Positions 41,965 to 50,079 of a stretch of 64,000 nucleotides of DNA are shown here, piece after piece. The first letter of the stretch is position 1. Every line of letters starts with the position of its first letter. The position numbers and the translations under genes were made by a program. A model generated the notes under the pieces. It saw nothing but the letters and a program-made list of their open reading frames with translations. It did not search any database and was not told the origin of the DNA. This stretch comes from Alistipes sp. (GTDB lineage: Bacteria > Bacteroidota > Bacteroidia > Bacteroidales > Rikenellaceae): NCBI GenBank assembly GCA_017560305.1, contig JAFYOF010000016.1:28602-92601 (forward strand), in the 5' to 3' direction.

Positions 41965-43443
41965 TCAGAAACCCTTTCCCTTCTGCCGTTGGTACACCAC
42001 AGTTTGGTTCTTGTCGAGATTGACGATTTTGAACATCACCATTGAGCGGTTGGGAATATCCTCGGGAAGCATAGTAACGAGCCGGGCAATAACCTCATCC
42101 ACGTTGTTGAAGCCTACGTCCGTCAGTTCTGCCACGTTCTGCCCATTGTGATATGCGGCAGCATTCACCATAAAGCGATACGACAATCTGAAATGTGTGT
42201 CCTCCTGCTTCTGCTCTCTGGTCGAAGTCTTGCCGGAGAAGAAAATGAAGTCAATCACTTTGTCGTTCAACTCCCACGCAGGGGAGTAGTCAATCTTTAT
42301 GTATCCTCGTGTTACCTTGTGTCCGCTACTATGGTTCATCGCAAAAGCCACGTCCGATATAGAGGCACGGACATCGTTCTGCGCCACCGTACCCCACGTG
42401 TGCCGGAACGTATATACAGAGTACCAATCCTCTTTCGGTAGTTTCATTGCCTTGCATAGTTGCTTGATGCCACTGTTAGCGTTCGCATTGAAGCTGTCCG
42501 ATGTTCCCATACGTTGATAGAAGTTGAACAGGCGTTCGCTGTCTGTCGTGTCCAGGTACTTATCAAACAATGGCTGAACTATTGCAGGTACACGCATTTC
42601 CATATACGCACCATCAGAACGGCTCTTGCGTGTCTTTGCACGTTGGTAACGAATGATGCCGTTCTCATAGTCTTTCTTCCGCAGGTTATACAGGTCCACA
42701 GTGTTGATGCCTGCCAAGCAAAGCACCATCATAGCAATATCACGTCCGAACTCCGTCAATGGGAACTTCATCTTGCTGTCGGGAAGAGGGAACGAGAAGA
42801 ATGCCCGGCACGCTTCGGGAGTAATGGCAAGTTTCTCCGCCTTATCTGCCGCAGGGATTTCCACCTTAACCCACGGATTGGTCTTGATGCGGATAAGCCC
42901 TGTGTCATAGTCGTTGTACTCCAATTGCGCCGCCTTGAACACCTGCCGCATACAGATAGGGTACATTTCCTTTGCCCTGTGCGTACTCTCCAATGATTTA
43001 ATCCACCTGTTCACCAACTGCGATGTAAAGTGTGAGAACATCACATTCGTAGTGCCGCAGAAGCGTTCGAGGTGTTGCAGTGCAAGTTGATAGTTCTTTG
43101 CGTTACGTTCCTGTCCATTATCAATCATACGTGCGATGTGCGTGCGTGCGTAGTCAGAGAAGCAAATATCATCGTTGCCACTCGTAAGGAACTCCGCAAT
43201 CTCCTTTGCCGTCCAATGCTCGATGTCCTTTTGGTTAAGTCGCTCATTGTACTCCAAGATACGCTTGCTGCAATACTGCAATACAAATGGGTCTTTAATC
43301 TCGTTGTTCTTGGTGAGTTCCTTTTTCGTCACCATTTTGTCTGTCTTGATGAACGAAGATGCACGATGATGCGTTACCCGGATATACACAGGGTAGAAGC
43401 CGTCAGCCCTCGCCGTTCTCACTACTGCTTTCAATGTTGCCAT
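41965..43443 (-). CDS. Tyrosine recombinase (phage integrase)
   Basis: A 492-residue integrase that should catalyse site-specific insertion of the prophage. The N-terminus resembles an arm-binding domain (residues 1-75), followed by a SAM-like core-binding domain (about 85-185). The catalytic domain shows TFRHTW (near 348, HxxR-type box with Arg) and NHSSGHKVTRGYIKID (about 368-383) with the nucleophilic tyrosine in RGYI. The first catalytic arginine position is replaced in AGINTVDLYNLR (near 246), as in several Bacteroidetes element integrases such as IntDOT. About 110 residues follow the tyrosine, which is longer than usual. It is the last phage gene before the host junction. Confidence 0.88.
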   Translation of the reverse strand: MATLKAVVRTARADGFYPVYIRVTHHRASSFIKTDKMVTKKELTKNNEIKDPFVLQYCSKRILEYNERLNQKDIEHWTAKEIAEFLTSGNDDICFSDYARTHIARMIDNGQERNAKNYQLALQHLERFCGTTNVMFSHFTSQLVNRWIKSLESTHRAKEMYPICMRQVFKAAQLEYNDYDTGLIRIKTNPWVKVEIPAADKAEKLAITPEACRAFFSFPLPDSKMKFPLTEFGRDIAMMVLCLAGINTVDLYNLRKKDYENGIIRYQRAKTRKSRSDGAYMEMRVPAIVQPLFDKYLDTTDSERLFNFYQRMGTSDSFNANANSGIKQLCKAMKLPKEDWYSVYTFRHTWGTVAQNDVRASISDVAFAMNHSSGHKVTRGYIKIDYSPAWELNDKVIDFIFFSGKTSTREQKQEDTHFRLSYRFMVNAAAYHNGQNVAELTDVGFNNVDEVIARLVTMLPEDIPNRSMVMFKIVNLDKNQTVVYQRQKGKGF

Positions 43444-43723
43444 ATCTGTTATTCTTTATCGTTAATCATCTTCTGTTCCAAAGTGCCTGTATCGTGTTCC
43501 AATGGGTTGAGGCGCATATTATCGTAACTCGCTCACATCTCGGCAAAACCATTTGTACAACACCCGTACAACACTGTTGTAAAAACCCACCAACTATTGT
43601 ACAACATTTGCGTTCATTCTGCACATTTATCGTGCTATATGCACGCACGTTCATTATATAATATAGGCGGTAAGCCTTTGTGTATGAAAAGCCTACCGCC
43701 TAAATAGTTAAGTATCAAGTATA
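43444..43723. other. Prophage-chromosome junction region
   Basis: A 280-bp noncoding interval between the integrase start and the ppdK stop. It contains the integrase leader, a cluster of GTACAAC sites on both orientations (about 43552-43602) and the hairpin downstream of ppdK (43665-43701). The attachment site must lie here if the integrase is adjacent to its core site, but it cannot be delimited without the other prophage end. No tRNA gene is present. Confidence 0.6.
43665..43701 (-). terminator. Hairpin downstream of ppdK
   Basis: AGGCGGTAAGC (43665-43675) and GCCTACCGCCT (43691-43701) pair with one mismatch around a 15-base loop, 22 bp after the ppdK stop codon. The following minus-strand sequence is A/T-rich (TATATTATATAAT) without a pure T run. 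A ppdK terminator is likely. Confidence 0.5.
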
Positions 43724-46456
43724 TTACTTTTCACTCTCAACAGCAGCCTGAGCAGCTGCCAAGCGTGCGATAGGCACACGGAATGGAGAGCAGCTTACAT
43801 AGTTCAAACCTGCGTAGTGGCAGAACTCTACTGATGATGGCTCACCACCGTGCTCACCGCAGATACCGCACTTCAACTCAGGACGAGTACCACGACCCTT
43901 GAACACAGCCTCGCGTACCAACTGACCAACACCGTTGCGGTCGAGTACCTGGAATGGATCTGCCTTCAAGATGTTCTTCTCCAAGTAAACTGGCAAGAAC
44001 TTAGCGATATCGTCGCGAGAGAAACCGAGAGTCATCTGAGTCAAGTCGTTAGTACCGAATGAGAAGAACTCAGCAACCTCAGCGATCTGGTTAGCTGTAA
44101 CAGCAGCACGAGGAACCTCGATCATTGTACCTACCAAGTAGTCGATCTTGTCGTTGCGCTCTGCAAATACCTGCTTTGCAACCTCGTCGATGATGTTCTT
44201 CTGGTAGCGGAGCTCCTTGTGGTTACCTACCAATGGAACCATAATCTCTACCTTAACATCGATGCCAGTAGCCTTCACGTTCATTGCAGCCTCCAAGATA
44301 GCGCGTGCCTGCATCTCAGTGATCTCTGGGTAAGTGTTACCCAAACGGCAACCACGGTGACCGAGCATTGGGTTCACCTCGTGCAAGTACTCAACCTTAG
44401 CTACTACCTCCTCGTAAGAGATGCCCATAACCTCAGCCATCTCACGCTGCTCCTTCTCAGTGTTAGGAGCGAACTCGTGCAATGGTGGATCGAGCAAACG
44501 AACGATAACTGGGTAACCCTTCATAGCCTTGAACAAGCCCTCGAAGTCACCACGCTGCATTGGGAGCAACTTGTTAAGAGCAACACGACGACCAGCCTCA
44601 TCGTCAGAGAGAATCATCTCACGAACAGCCTTGATACGCTCACCCTCGAAGAACATGTGCTCTGTACGGCAAAGACCGATACCCTCTGCACCGAATGCGA
44701 ATGCCTGAGCAGCGTCGCGTGGAGTATCAGCGTTAGCACGAACCTTCATAGTTGCGTACTTGCCAGCCAACTCCATCAACTCACCGAAGTCACCGCTCAA
44801 ATCAGCATCCTGAGTAGCTACCTGACCCAAGTAAACCTCACCTGTTGAACCGTTGAGTGAAATCCAGTCACCCTCCTTAATCTCGAAACCGTTAACCTTG
44901 ATAGTGCGAGTCTTATAGTCGATGTTGAGCTCACCAGCACCTGATACGCAGCACTTACCCATACCACGAGCAACAACAGCTGCGTGAGATGTCATACCAC
45001 CACGAGCTGTCAAGATACCAGCAGCGTCCAACATACCCTTCAAATCCTCTGGAGATGTCTCGATACGAACCAAGATAGCCTTCTGACCTGTCTCAGCCAA
45101 TACCTTCTCTGCATCCTCTGCGAAGAATACTACTGGACCAGTCGCTGCACCTGGAGATGCTGGAAGACCCTTAACGATAACCTTTGCGTTCTTGATAGCA
45201 GTCTTGTCGAATACTGGGTGCAAAAGCTCGTCGAGCTTCGCTGGCTCACAACGCAAAACAGCTGTCTTCTCGTCGATCAAACCCTCGTGCAACATATCGA
45301 TAGCGATCTTAACCATCGCTGCACCAGTACGCTTACCGTTACGGCACTGCAACATCCAGAGCTTACCATCCTGGATAGTGAACTCGATATCCTGCATATC
45401 CTTGAAGTAAACCTCCAAGTGGTTCTGAATCTCGTTGAGCTCTGCATATACAGTTGGCATAACCTCCTCCAAAGAAGGATACTTCGCTACGCGGTCCTCC
45501 TCAGAGATGTTCTGAGCCTTAGCCCAGCGGCGTGAACCCTCGATAGTGATCTGCTGTGGTGTACGGATACCAGCCACAACATCCTCACCCTGTGCGTTGA
45601 TGAGGTACTCACCGTTGAAGATGTTCTCACCAGTACCAGCGTCACGAGAGAAAGCAACACCAGTTGCTGAGTTCTCACCCATGTTACCGAATACCATCGC
45701 CTGAACTGAAACTGCTGTACCCCACTCTGCTGGGATGTTGTTGAGCTTACGATAGAGGATAGCGCGCTCGTTCATCCAAGAGCCGAACACAGCACAAACA
45801 GCACCCCACAACTGCTCCCAAGGGCAAGCTGGGAAGTCCTTACCTGTCTGGTTCTTAACGGCAGCCTTGAACGCAGCAACCAACTCCTTCAAATCCTCAA
45901 CTGTGAGGTCTGTATCCTGAGTGATACCGCGCTTCTCCTTCTGCGCCTCGATAATCTCCTCGAATGGATCCTGATCCTCCTTTGAAACTGGCTTCATACC
46001 CAAAACTACATCACCGTACATCTGTACGAAACGGCGATATGAGTCCCAAGCGAAACGAGGGTTACCAGTACGCTTTGCAACAGCCTCAACAGCCTCATCG
46101 TTCATACCGAGGTTGAGGATAGTATCCATCATACCTGGCATTGAAGCGCGAGCACCTGAACGAACTGATACGAGCAAAGGCATCTCCTTGTCACCGAACT
46201 TCATACCTGTGAGGTTCTCGATGTTCTGCATAGCCTTCTCTACCTCTGGACGGAGAATCTCGATAACAGCCTCCTTACCCTTGCTGTAGTACTCTGCACA
46301 AACCTCTGTTGTGATTGTGAATCCTGGAGGAACTGGAATACCGATAAGGTTCATCTCTGCCAAATTGGCACCCTTACCACCAAGCAGTTCTCTCATTTTA
46401 CCATTACCCTCAGCCTCTTTGTTACCGAAGGTATAGACGCGTTTTACATCTGCCAT
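43724..46456 (-). CDS. ppdK: Pyruvate, phosphate dikinase
   Basis: A 910-residue enzyme that interconverts pyruvate, ATP and phosphate with phosphoenolpyruvate, AMP and pyrophosphate, used in anaerobic gut Bacteroidales for glycolysis or PEP supply. The N-terminal nucleotide-grasp domain starts MADVKRVYTFGNKEAEGNGK and includes LGGKGANLAEM. The central phosphohistidine domain has GGMTSHAAVVARGMG with the carrier histidine at about residue 491. The C-terminal PEP/pyruvate barrel includes GLCRTEHMFF and CGICGEHGGEPSS (about 862-874), with the catalytic cysteine. The length is normal for the family. It is the first host gene beyond the prophage and is transcribed toward it. Confidence 0.97.
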   Translation of the reverse strand: MADVKRVYTFGNKEAEGNGKMRELLGGKGANLAEMNLIGIPVPPGFTITTEVCAEYYSKGKEAVIEILRPEVEKAMQNIENLTGMKFGDKEMPLLVSVRSGARASMPGMMDTILNLGMNDEAVEAVAKRTGNPRFAWDSYRRFVQMYGDVVLGMKPVSKEDQDPFEEIIEAQKEKRGITQDTDLTVEDLKELVAAFKAAVKNQTGKDFPACPWEQLWGAVCAVFGSWMNERAILYRKLNNIPAEWGTAVSVQAMVFGNMGENSATGVAFSRDAGTGENIFNGEYLINAQGEDVVAGIRTPQQITIEGSRRWAKAQNISEEDRVAKYPSLEEVMPTVYAELNEIQNHLEVYFKDMQDIEFTIQDGKLWMLQCRNGKRTGAAMVKIAIDMLHEGLIDEKTAVLRCEPAKLDELLHPVFDKTAIKNAKVIVKGLPASPGAATGPVVFFAEDAEKVLAETGQKAILVRIETSPEDLKGMLDAAGILTARGGMTSHAAVVARGMGKCCVSGAGELNIDYKTRTIKVNGFEIKEGDWISLNGSTGEVYLGQVATQDADLSGDFGELMELAGKYATMKVRANADTPRDAAQAFAFGAEGIGLCRTEHMFFEGERIKAVREMILSDDEAGRRVALNKLLPMQRGDFEGLFKAMKGYPVIVRLLDPPLHEFAPNTEKEQREMAEVMGISYEEVVAKVEYLHEVNPMLGHRGCRLGNTYPEITEMQARAILEAAMNVKATGIDVKVEIMVPLVGNHKELRYQKNIIDEVAKQVFAERNDKIDYLVGTMIEVPRAAVTANQIAEVAEFFSFGTNDLTQMTLGFSRDDIAKFLPVYLEKNILKADPFQVLDRNGVGQLVREAVFKGRGTRPELKCGICGEHGGEPSSVEFCHYAGLNYVSCSPFRVPIARLAAAQAAVESEK

Positions 46457-46523
46457 AATCTTGGTTTTTATTAAAAATTTTATTTTTATATGATATAATT
46501 TTGATTACACAATTTCAATCGTA

Positions 46524-46531
46524 CAAAATTA
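46524..46531 (-). promoter_or_regulatory. ppdK promoter -7 box
   Basis: On the minus strand TAATTTTG (46531 to 46524) fits TAnnTTTG. It lies about 68 bp before the ppdK start codon, inside an A/T-rich gap between ppdK and the upstream gene. The -33 element is not clear. Confidence 0.5.
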
Positions 46532-46542
46532 AAACTTTTTTG

Positions 46543-47364
46543 CTAATGTGCAAATAGTTTATCGAAATATATGAAAATTGGAAGGCAACTTGAGCCCCCA
46601 CCGCAGTATTTCGCACCGTTATAGGTGGGCTTTGGCACTCCACTGGAGTCAAGCAACCACCGCTTTATATAGACATCGCTATGGCTCGGAGCATCCAGAT
46701 TGGTCACCACCCTATCGCGTAACTGCCACATATTCCGCACGATAACATTGCCACGACCCGCCTTTTCCACGCTTCGCATAGCATCGCGCAGACCCAGTTT
46801 TTCAAATTTTAATTTTCCAGTATCGCCAATTATGATAATATTACTATCTTCAAGCAATTTTCGCTCCTCAAGCAGTACTCCAAGCGATGTTGAACGAAAA
46901 GTTGCAATAATAGTCAAATCCCGTCCCTGCGTCTCTCCTTCGACGCATAGCGCCCCACTCCACTCGGTTATGCGCTCGGGATAGAAACAATCAGCAAAAT
47001 AGAGAAACGCAAAATCCAAACCATCATAACGGTTTGAGGTGCGATGGATGTAGGCATAATCCTCGCCGCAGGAGGCAACAATATCCCTTACGACCTGCTC
47101 ATTCTCAACCCCGAACAATGCCACCACGGGCATCGCCATTGAGTCAATCACGGCAGCCACCTGCTCCACCTTTCTGCGATAGCGCACACCATCCCAGCAT
47201 AGTCGCCCACGGGGTGTGTAGTCGCCATCATCGTAAAATTTTGAAGGGATTGTATCGTATAATTTATCTACATCGTAGTATGCCACGCCAAAGGATGATT
47301 GCTGCGCTGACAGACTCTGCACGCCCATCACAACCCACAACAATATGACCAGCAGGCGGCGCAT
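46543..47364 (-). CDS. Secreted EEP-fold protein, probably catalytically degenerate
   Basis: A 273-residue protein with a signal peptide (residues 1-20, LLWVVMGVQSLSA). The overall pattern is that of the endonuclease/exonuclease/phosphatase family: FGVAYYDVDKLYD near the start, VVALFGVENEQVVRDI with the metal-binding glutamate, and DFAFLYFAD. However, the catalytic motifs usually read GDFND and SDHLP in this family, and here they read GDTGK (near 180) and GGSSCLPI (near 257), so the aspartate and histidine needed for hydrolysis appear lost. It may be a structural or regulatory relative. It lies 3 bp after mnmA and is likely co-transcribed with it. A misread of the family is possible. Confidence 0.6.
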   Translation of the reverse strand: MRRLLVILLWVVMGVQSLSAQQSSFGVAYYDVDKLYDTIPSKFYDDGDYTPRGRLCWDGVRYRRKVEQVAAVIDSMAMPVVALFGVENEQVVRDIVASCGEDYAYIHRTSNRYDGLDFAFLYFADCFYPERITEWSGALCVEGETQGRDLTIIATFRSTSLGVLLEERKLLEDSNIIIIGDTGKLKFEKLGLRDAMRSVEKAGRGNVIVRNMWQLRDRVVTNLDAPSHSDVYIKRWLLDSSGVPKPTYNGAKYCGGGSSCLPIFIYFDKLFAH

Positions 47365-47367
47365 AAC

Positions 47368-48543
47368 TTACTGCTTTATAACGCCCGAGCCTACCAACTC
47401 CTCACCGCTGTACCACGCTGCAAACTGACCCGCTGCAATACCTCGCTGGGGCTCTTCAAAGAGGATATAGAGACCATCCTCACGACATATAACCTCCGCT
47501 CGCTGAAGCGGTTGGCGATAACGGATGCGGACATCGTACGCTCGTCGCTCACCCACCCGCATCGCATCATCGGGATTGACCCAATGCAACGCCTCGGCCA
47601 GCAATTTCAGCGCCCTGCGATAGAGACCTGGGTGCGCATCACCTTCGCCCACATAGATTACATTCTCCTTGACATCCGTTGCGATAATAAAGAGCGACTC
47701 CTTTCTCCCTCCAATGCCCAAACCCTTGCGCTGACCAATAGTGTAGAAGTGTGCTCCGTTGTGCGTGCCAATCTTCTTTCCATCACGCACCGTATAGTGT
47801 TTTGGCTCGGCGAGAGCCGCCAAGTCATCCTCCGCTGGCTGCACGGCATAGCCTCGCCACGAAGGCAAAATCTCGTGTACATTACCCTGCTTCGCGGCAA
47901 TCTGCTGCTGCAGGAATACGGGCAAATCGACCTTGCCCACAAAGCATATTCCCTGCGAATCCTTTCGCTTCGCCGTAGCCAGTTTCTGCTCCTCGGCAAT
48001 GCGTCGCACCTCGGGTTTCAGAAGGTCACCGATTGGGAACATCGCATACTTCAACTGCTCCTGCGTAAGCTGACAAAGGAAATAACTTTGGTCTTTGTTC
48101 TTATCAGCACCTGCCAGCAACTGATGCACCTCCTTGCCATCTTTTACGATGGTCTGCTTACGGCAATAGTGACCCGTAGCGACAAACTCCGCACCCATCT
48201 TGAGCGCCTCCTTCAGAAAGACATCAAACTTTATCTCTCTGTTACACAGCACATCAGGGTTTGGCGTGCGACCCGCACTATACTCTGCAAACATATAATC
48301 AACGACACGACGACGATACTCATCCGAAAGATCCACAAATCGGAACGGAATATCCAGACGCTTCGCTACCAACTCGGCAAACACCTGATCATCATACCAC
48401 GGACAATCGCCCTCCAGCGTGCCTGTCGTATCGTGCCAGTTACGCATAAAGAGACCAATCACCTCGTGACCCTGCTGCTTCAAAAGATACGCCGCCACCG
48501 ATGAGTCCACACCTCCCGAAAGTCCAACTACAACTCGTGCCAT
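47368..48543 (-). CDS. mnmA: tRNA-specific 2-thiouridylase MnmA
   Basis: A 391-residue enzyme that adds sulfur to uridine 34 of tRNA-Lys, tRNA-Glu and tRNA-Gln. The ATP pyrophosphatase P-loop GLSGGVDSS is at residues 7-15. The catalytic cysteines are visible as Cys100 in NPDVLCNREIKF and Cys200 in SQGICFVGK. ATGHY (122-126) and the C-terminal IGQRKGLGIGG segment complete the family pattern. Full length for the family. It ends 3 bp before the next gene downstream, so the two probably form an operon. Confidence 0.96.
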   Translation of the reverse strand: MARVVVGLSGGVDSSVAAYLLKQQGHEVIGLFMRNWHDTTGTLEGDCPWYDDQVFAELVAKRLDIPFRFVDLSDEYRRRVVDYMFAEYSAGRTPNPDVLCNREIKFDVFLKEALKMGAEFVATGHYCRKQTIVKDGKEVHQLLAGADKNKDQSYFLCQLTQEQLKYAMFPIGDLLKPEVRRIAEEQKLATAKRKDSQGICFVGKVDLPVFLQQQIAAKQGNVHEILPSWRGYAVQPAEDDLAALAEPKHYTVRDGKKIGTHNGAHFYTIGQRKGLGIGGRKESLFIIATDVKENVIYVGEGDAHPGLYRRALKLLAEALHWVNPDDAMRVGERRAYDVRIRYRQPLQRAEVICREDGLYILFEEPQRGIAAGQFAAWYSGEELVGSGVIKQ

Positions 48544-48549
48544 CTATAT

Positions 48550-49959
48550 TTATTTCAAAAGATATTTTACCGAAATGCTTGTTATATAGCAGTTACAATT
48601 TGTTGTATTGAGATTTCCTCTCAACTCGCCGTTAAAATGAACATAGATGCAACATTGACCCTTCACATCCACATCCATAACAGCGACCATCTCCTCCACA
48701 TCCAAGGTCGATAACTTTGCGCAGTTATTCGATACTTCGTGCACCGCTTCCAAATTATCAGGGTTGGCAATAGCAATCTTTGCAACTGTTTTTTCAGCCA
48801 TCGACTCATCCAATCCAATCACCACCTCATTCAACTCATAATCCTCAAAGTAAGGAAGATAAATCAAGGCATAATCGGATGTTGTAGGCTTTGTCGAGCC
48901 CGACATACCATTGAAATAGAAACGCAACATTCTCTTCGAAGTGCCGCAAGAAATAGGCTCTGTGCAATATATTCCAAACGGATAACCACCCAAGACCCAT
49001 TCAACCATTTCTGCGTAGGTTGTCTTTGATGTTGGGAAATTATCTGGATACGACTCAGTCTTCGTCAAATCCACCTTAAAGTTCAGCGCCTCGGGCTTTA
49101 ACTCTATTGGCGAGGTCATATTCATCACCTTACCCGCAGGGAACTCCACCGCCGAGCCAAACTCCTTTACATATTTATATTTATTGCCTCCTGCAGTCTC
49201 AACGATAAAAACCAGCTTCTCGCCCTCGGCAATCTCAAACGGCGACATCGCAACCCACGCCAGCATCTGCTCGCCATCAGCCACCTCACCATCCTCAACC
49301 GCCAGAGTTATGCAATCACTCACACCGCTCAACGCAGTCAGTTCGCCACTCTTGAGGTCAATCCTGTGCTTGCCCGCAATAGGCTTGGGCGCATAGACCT
49401 TCACCGACTTCACATCCACATCTGCGCCCGTTGAGTTCTTCACCGAGAACTGCATCACCGCCGCCGTGTGGTGCATCTGCAAACGAATAGCATCCACATC
49501 CGCTCCCTCCTGAGAGCCATACAACGGGTCAAATGCCGCAATATGCGCTGGCTGACCACCCCTCTGCGTCTGCTCCTTCGCTCCAATCTCAATCGTAGCG
49601 GTACAATCCTCCGCCGAAAGATAATCTGTCGCAGGATATACTCCATAGGCATCCACCGCTAAAGCTACATCCGCAACCTCATTGCAGACAAATGCGCCAC
49701 TCTCGGCATCCGCCAGGTCAAACGAGTAGACATCCGCACCAATCAGCACCGACAACCTATCGTCCTCCGACCACGAAGTTGAGTAACCGCCACCATCGGC
49801 ATCATACTCAAACGCAGTACGAGTCACGCCCGCCTCGGCATACAACCTCACGCAGCGCGTTGCGACCTTTTCAGCCGACTCCTCGCCCTGACAACCGACT
49901 GCGACAATCATCAGCAGACAGAGAAAAATTTTAATCATCCTTGCCATAACAACCGACAT
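48550..49959 (-). CDS. Fimbrillin-like surface lipoprotein
   Basis: A 469-residue lipoprotein. The ATG at 49959 is used; ATGs at 49947 and 49935 are alternatives and all keep the signal peptide (IKIFLCLLMIVAVGC) with the lipidated cysteine at about residue 23. The mature part begins with an Asp/Glu-rich strand region, and the N-terminal half (VTRTAFEYDADGGG, WSEDDRLSVL, DAYGVYPA) fits fimbrillin and Mfa-like proteins of Bacteroidales, which form fimbriae or minor fimbrial components. The second half (from about residue 295, DLTKTESYPDNFPTSK) is a separate beta-rich domain. A 37-residue gene lies just upstream. Confidence 0.75.
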   Translation of the reverse strand: MSVVMARMIKIFLCLLMIVAVGCQGEESAEKVATRCVRLYAEAGVTRTAFEYDADGGGYSTSWSEDDRLSVLIGADVYSFDLADAESGAFVCNEVADVALAVDAYGVYPATDYLSAEDCTATIEIGAKEQTQRGGQPAHIAAFDPLYGSQEGADVDAIRLQMHHTAAVMQFSVKNSTGADVDVKSVKVYAPKPIAGKHRIDLKSGELTALSGVSDCITLAVEDGEVADGEQMLAWVAMSPFEIAEGEKLVFIVETAGGNKYKYVKEFGSAVEFPAGKVMNMTSPIELKPEALNFKVDLTKTESYPDNFPTSKTTYAEMVEWVLGGYPFGIYCTEPISCGTSKRMLRFYFNGMSGSTKPTTSDYALIYLPYFEDYELNEVVIGLDESMAEKTVAKIAIANPDNLEAVHEVSNNCAKLSTLDVEEMVAVMDVDVKGQCCIYVHFNGELRGNLNTTNCNCYITSISVKYLLK

Positions 49960-49962
49960 CAA

Positions 49963-50076
49963 TTAAAACTCTCCACTCTGCCAACCATCTATACCATCGC
50001 CACTGCCAGCGAACCCCTGCTCTATTTCGACCTCTACAATCTCCACCTCGGGGGCTATGTAACGCATCTTATCCAT
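49963..50076 (-). CDS. 37-residue leader peptide gene before fimbrillin
   Basis: An ATG at 50076 opens 37 codons ending 3 bp before the fimbrillin start. The product, starting MDKMRYIAPEVEIVEVEIEQ, has an N-terminal IAPEVEIVEVEIEQGF strand and a glycine-rich tail with SGDGIDGW. Short peptides with this (Y)xxPxxExVxVExExG pattern commonly sit next to fimbrillin-like genes in Bacteroidales. The function is unknown. Its composition and placement support a real gene. Confidence 0.6.
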   Translation of the reverse strand: MDKMRYIAPEVEIVEVEIEQGFAGSGDGIDGWQSGEF

Positions 50077-50079
50077 ATT

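Noticed and set aside
43444..43723. tRNA gene as the integration target
   Set aside because: No cloverleaf or tRNA 3' end was found in this interval.
47512..48504. 330-codon frame opposite mnmA
   Set aside because: Entirely inside a conserved enzyme gene and with shadow-type composition.
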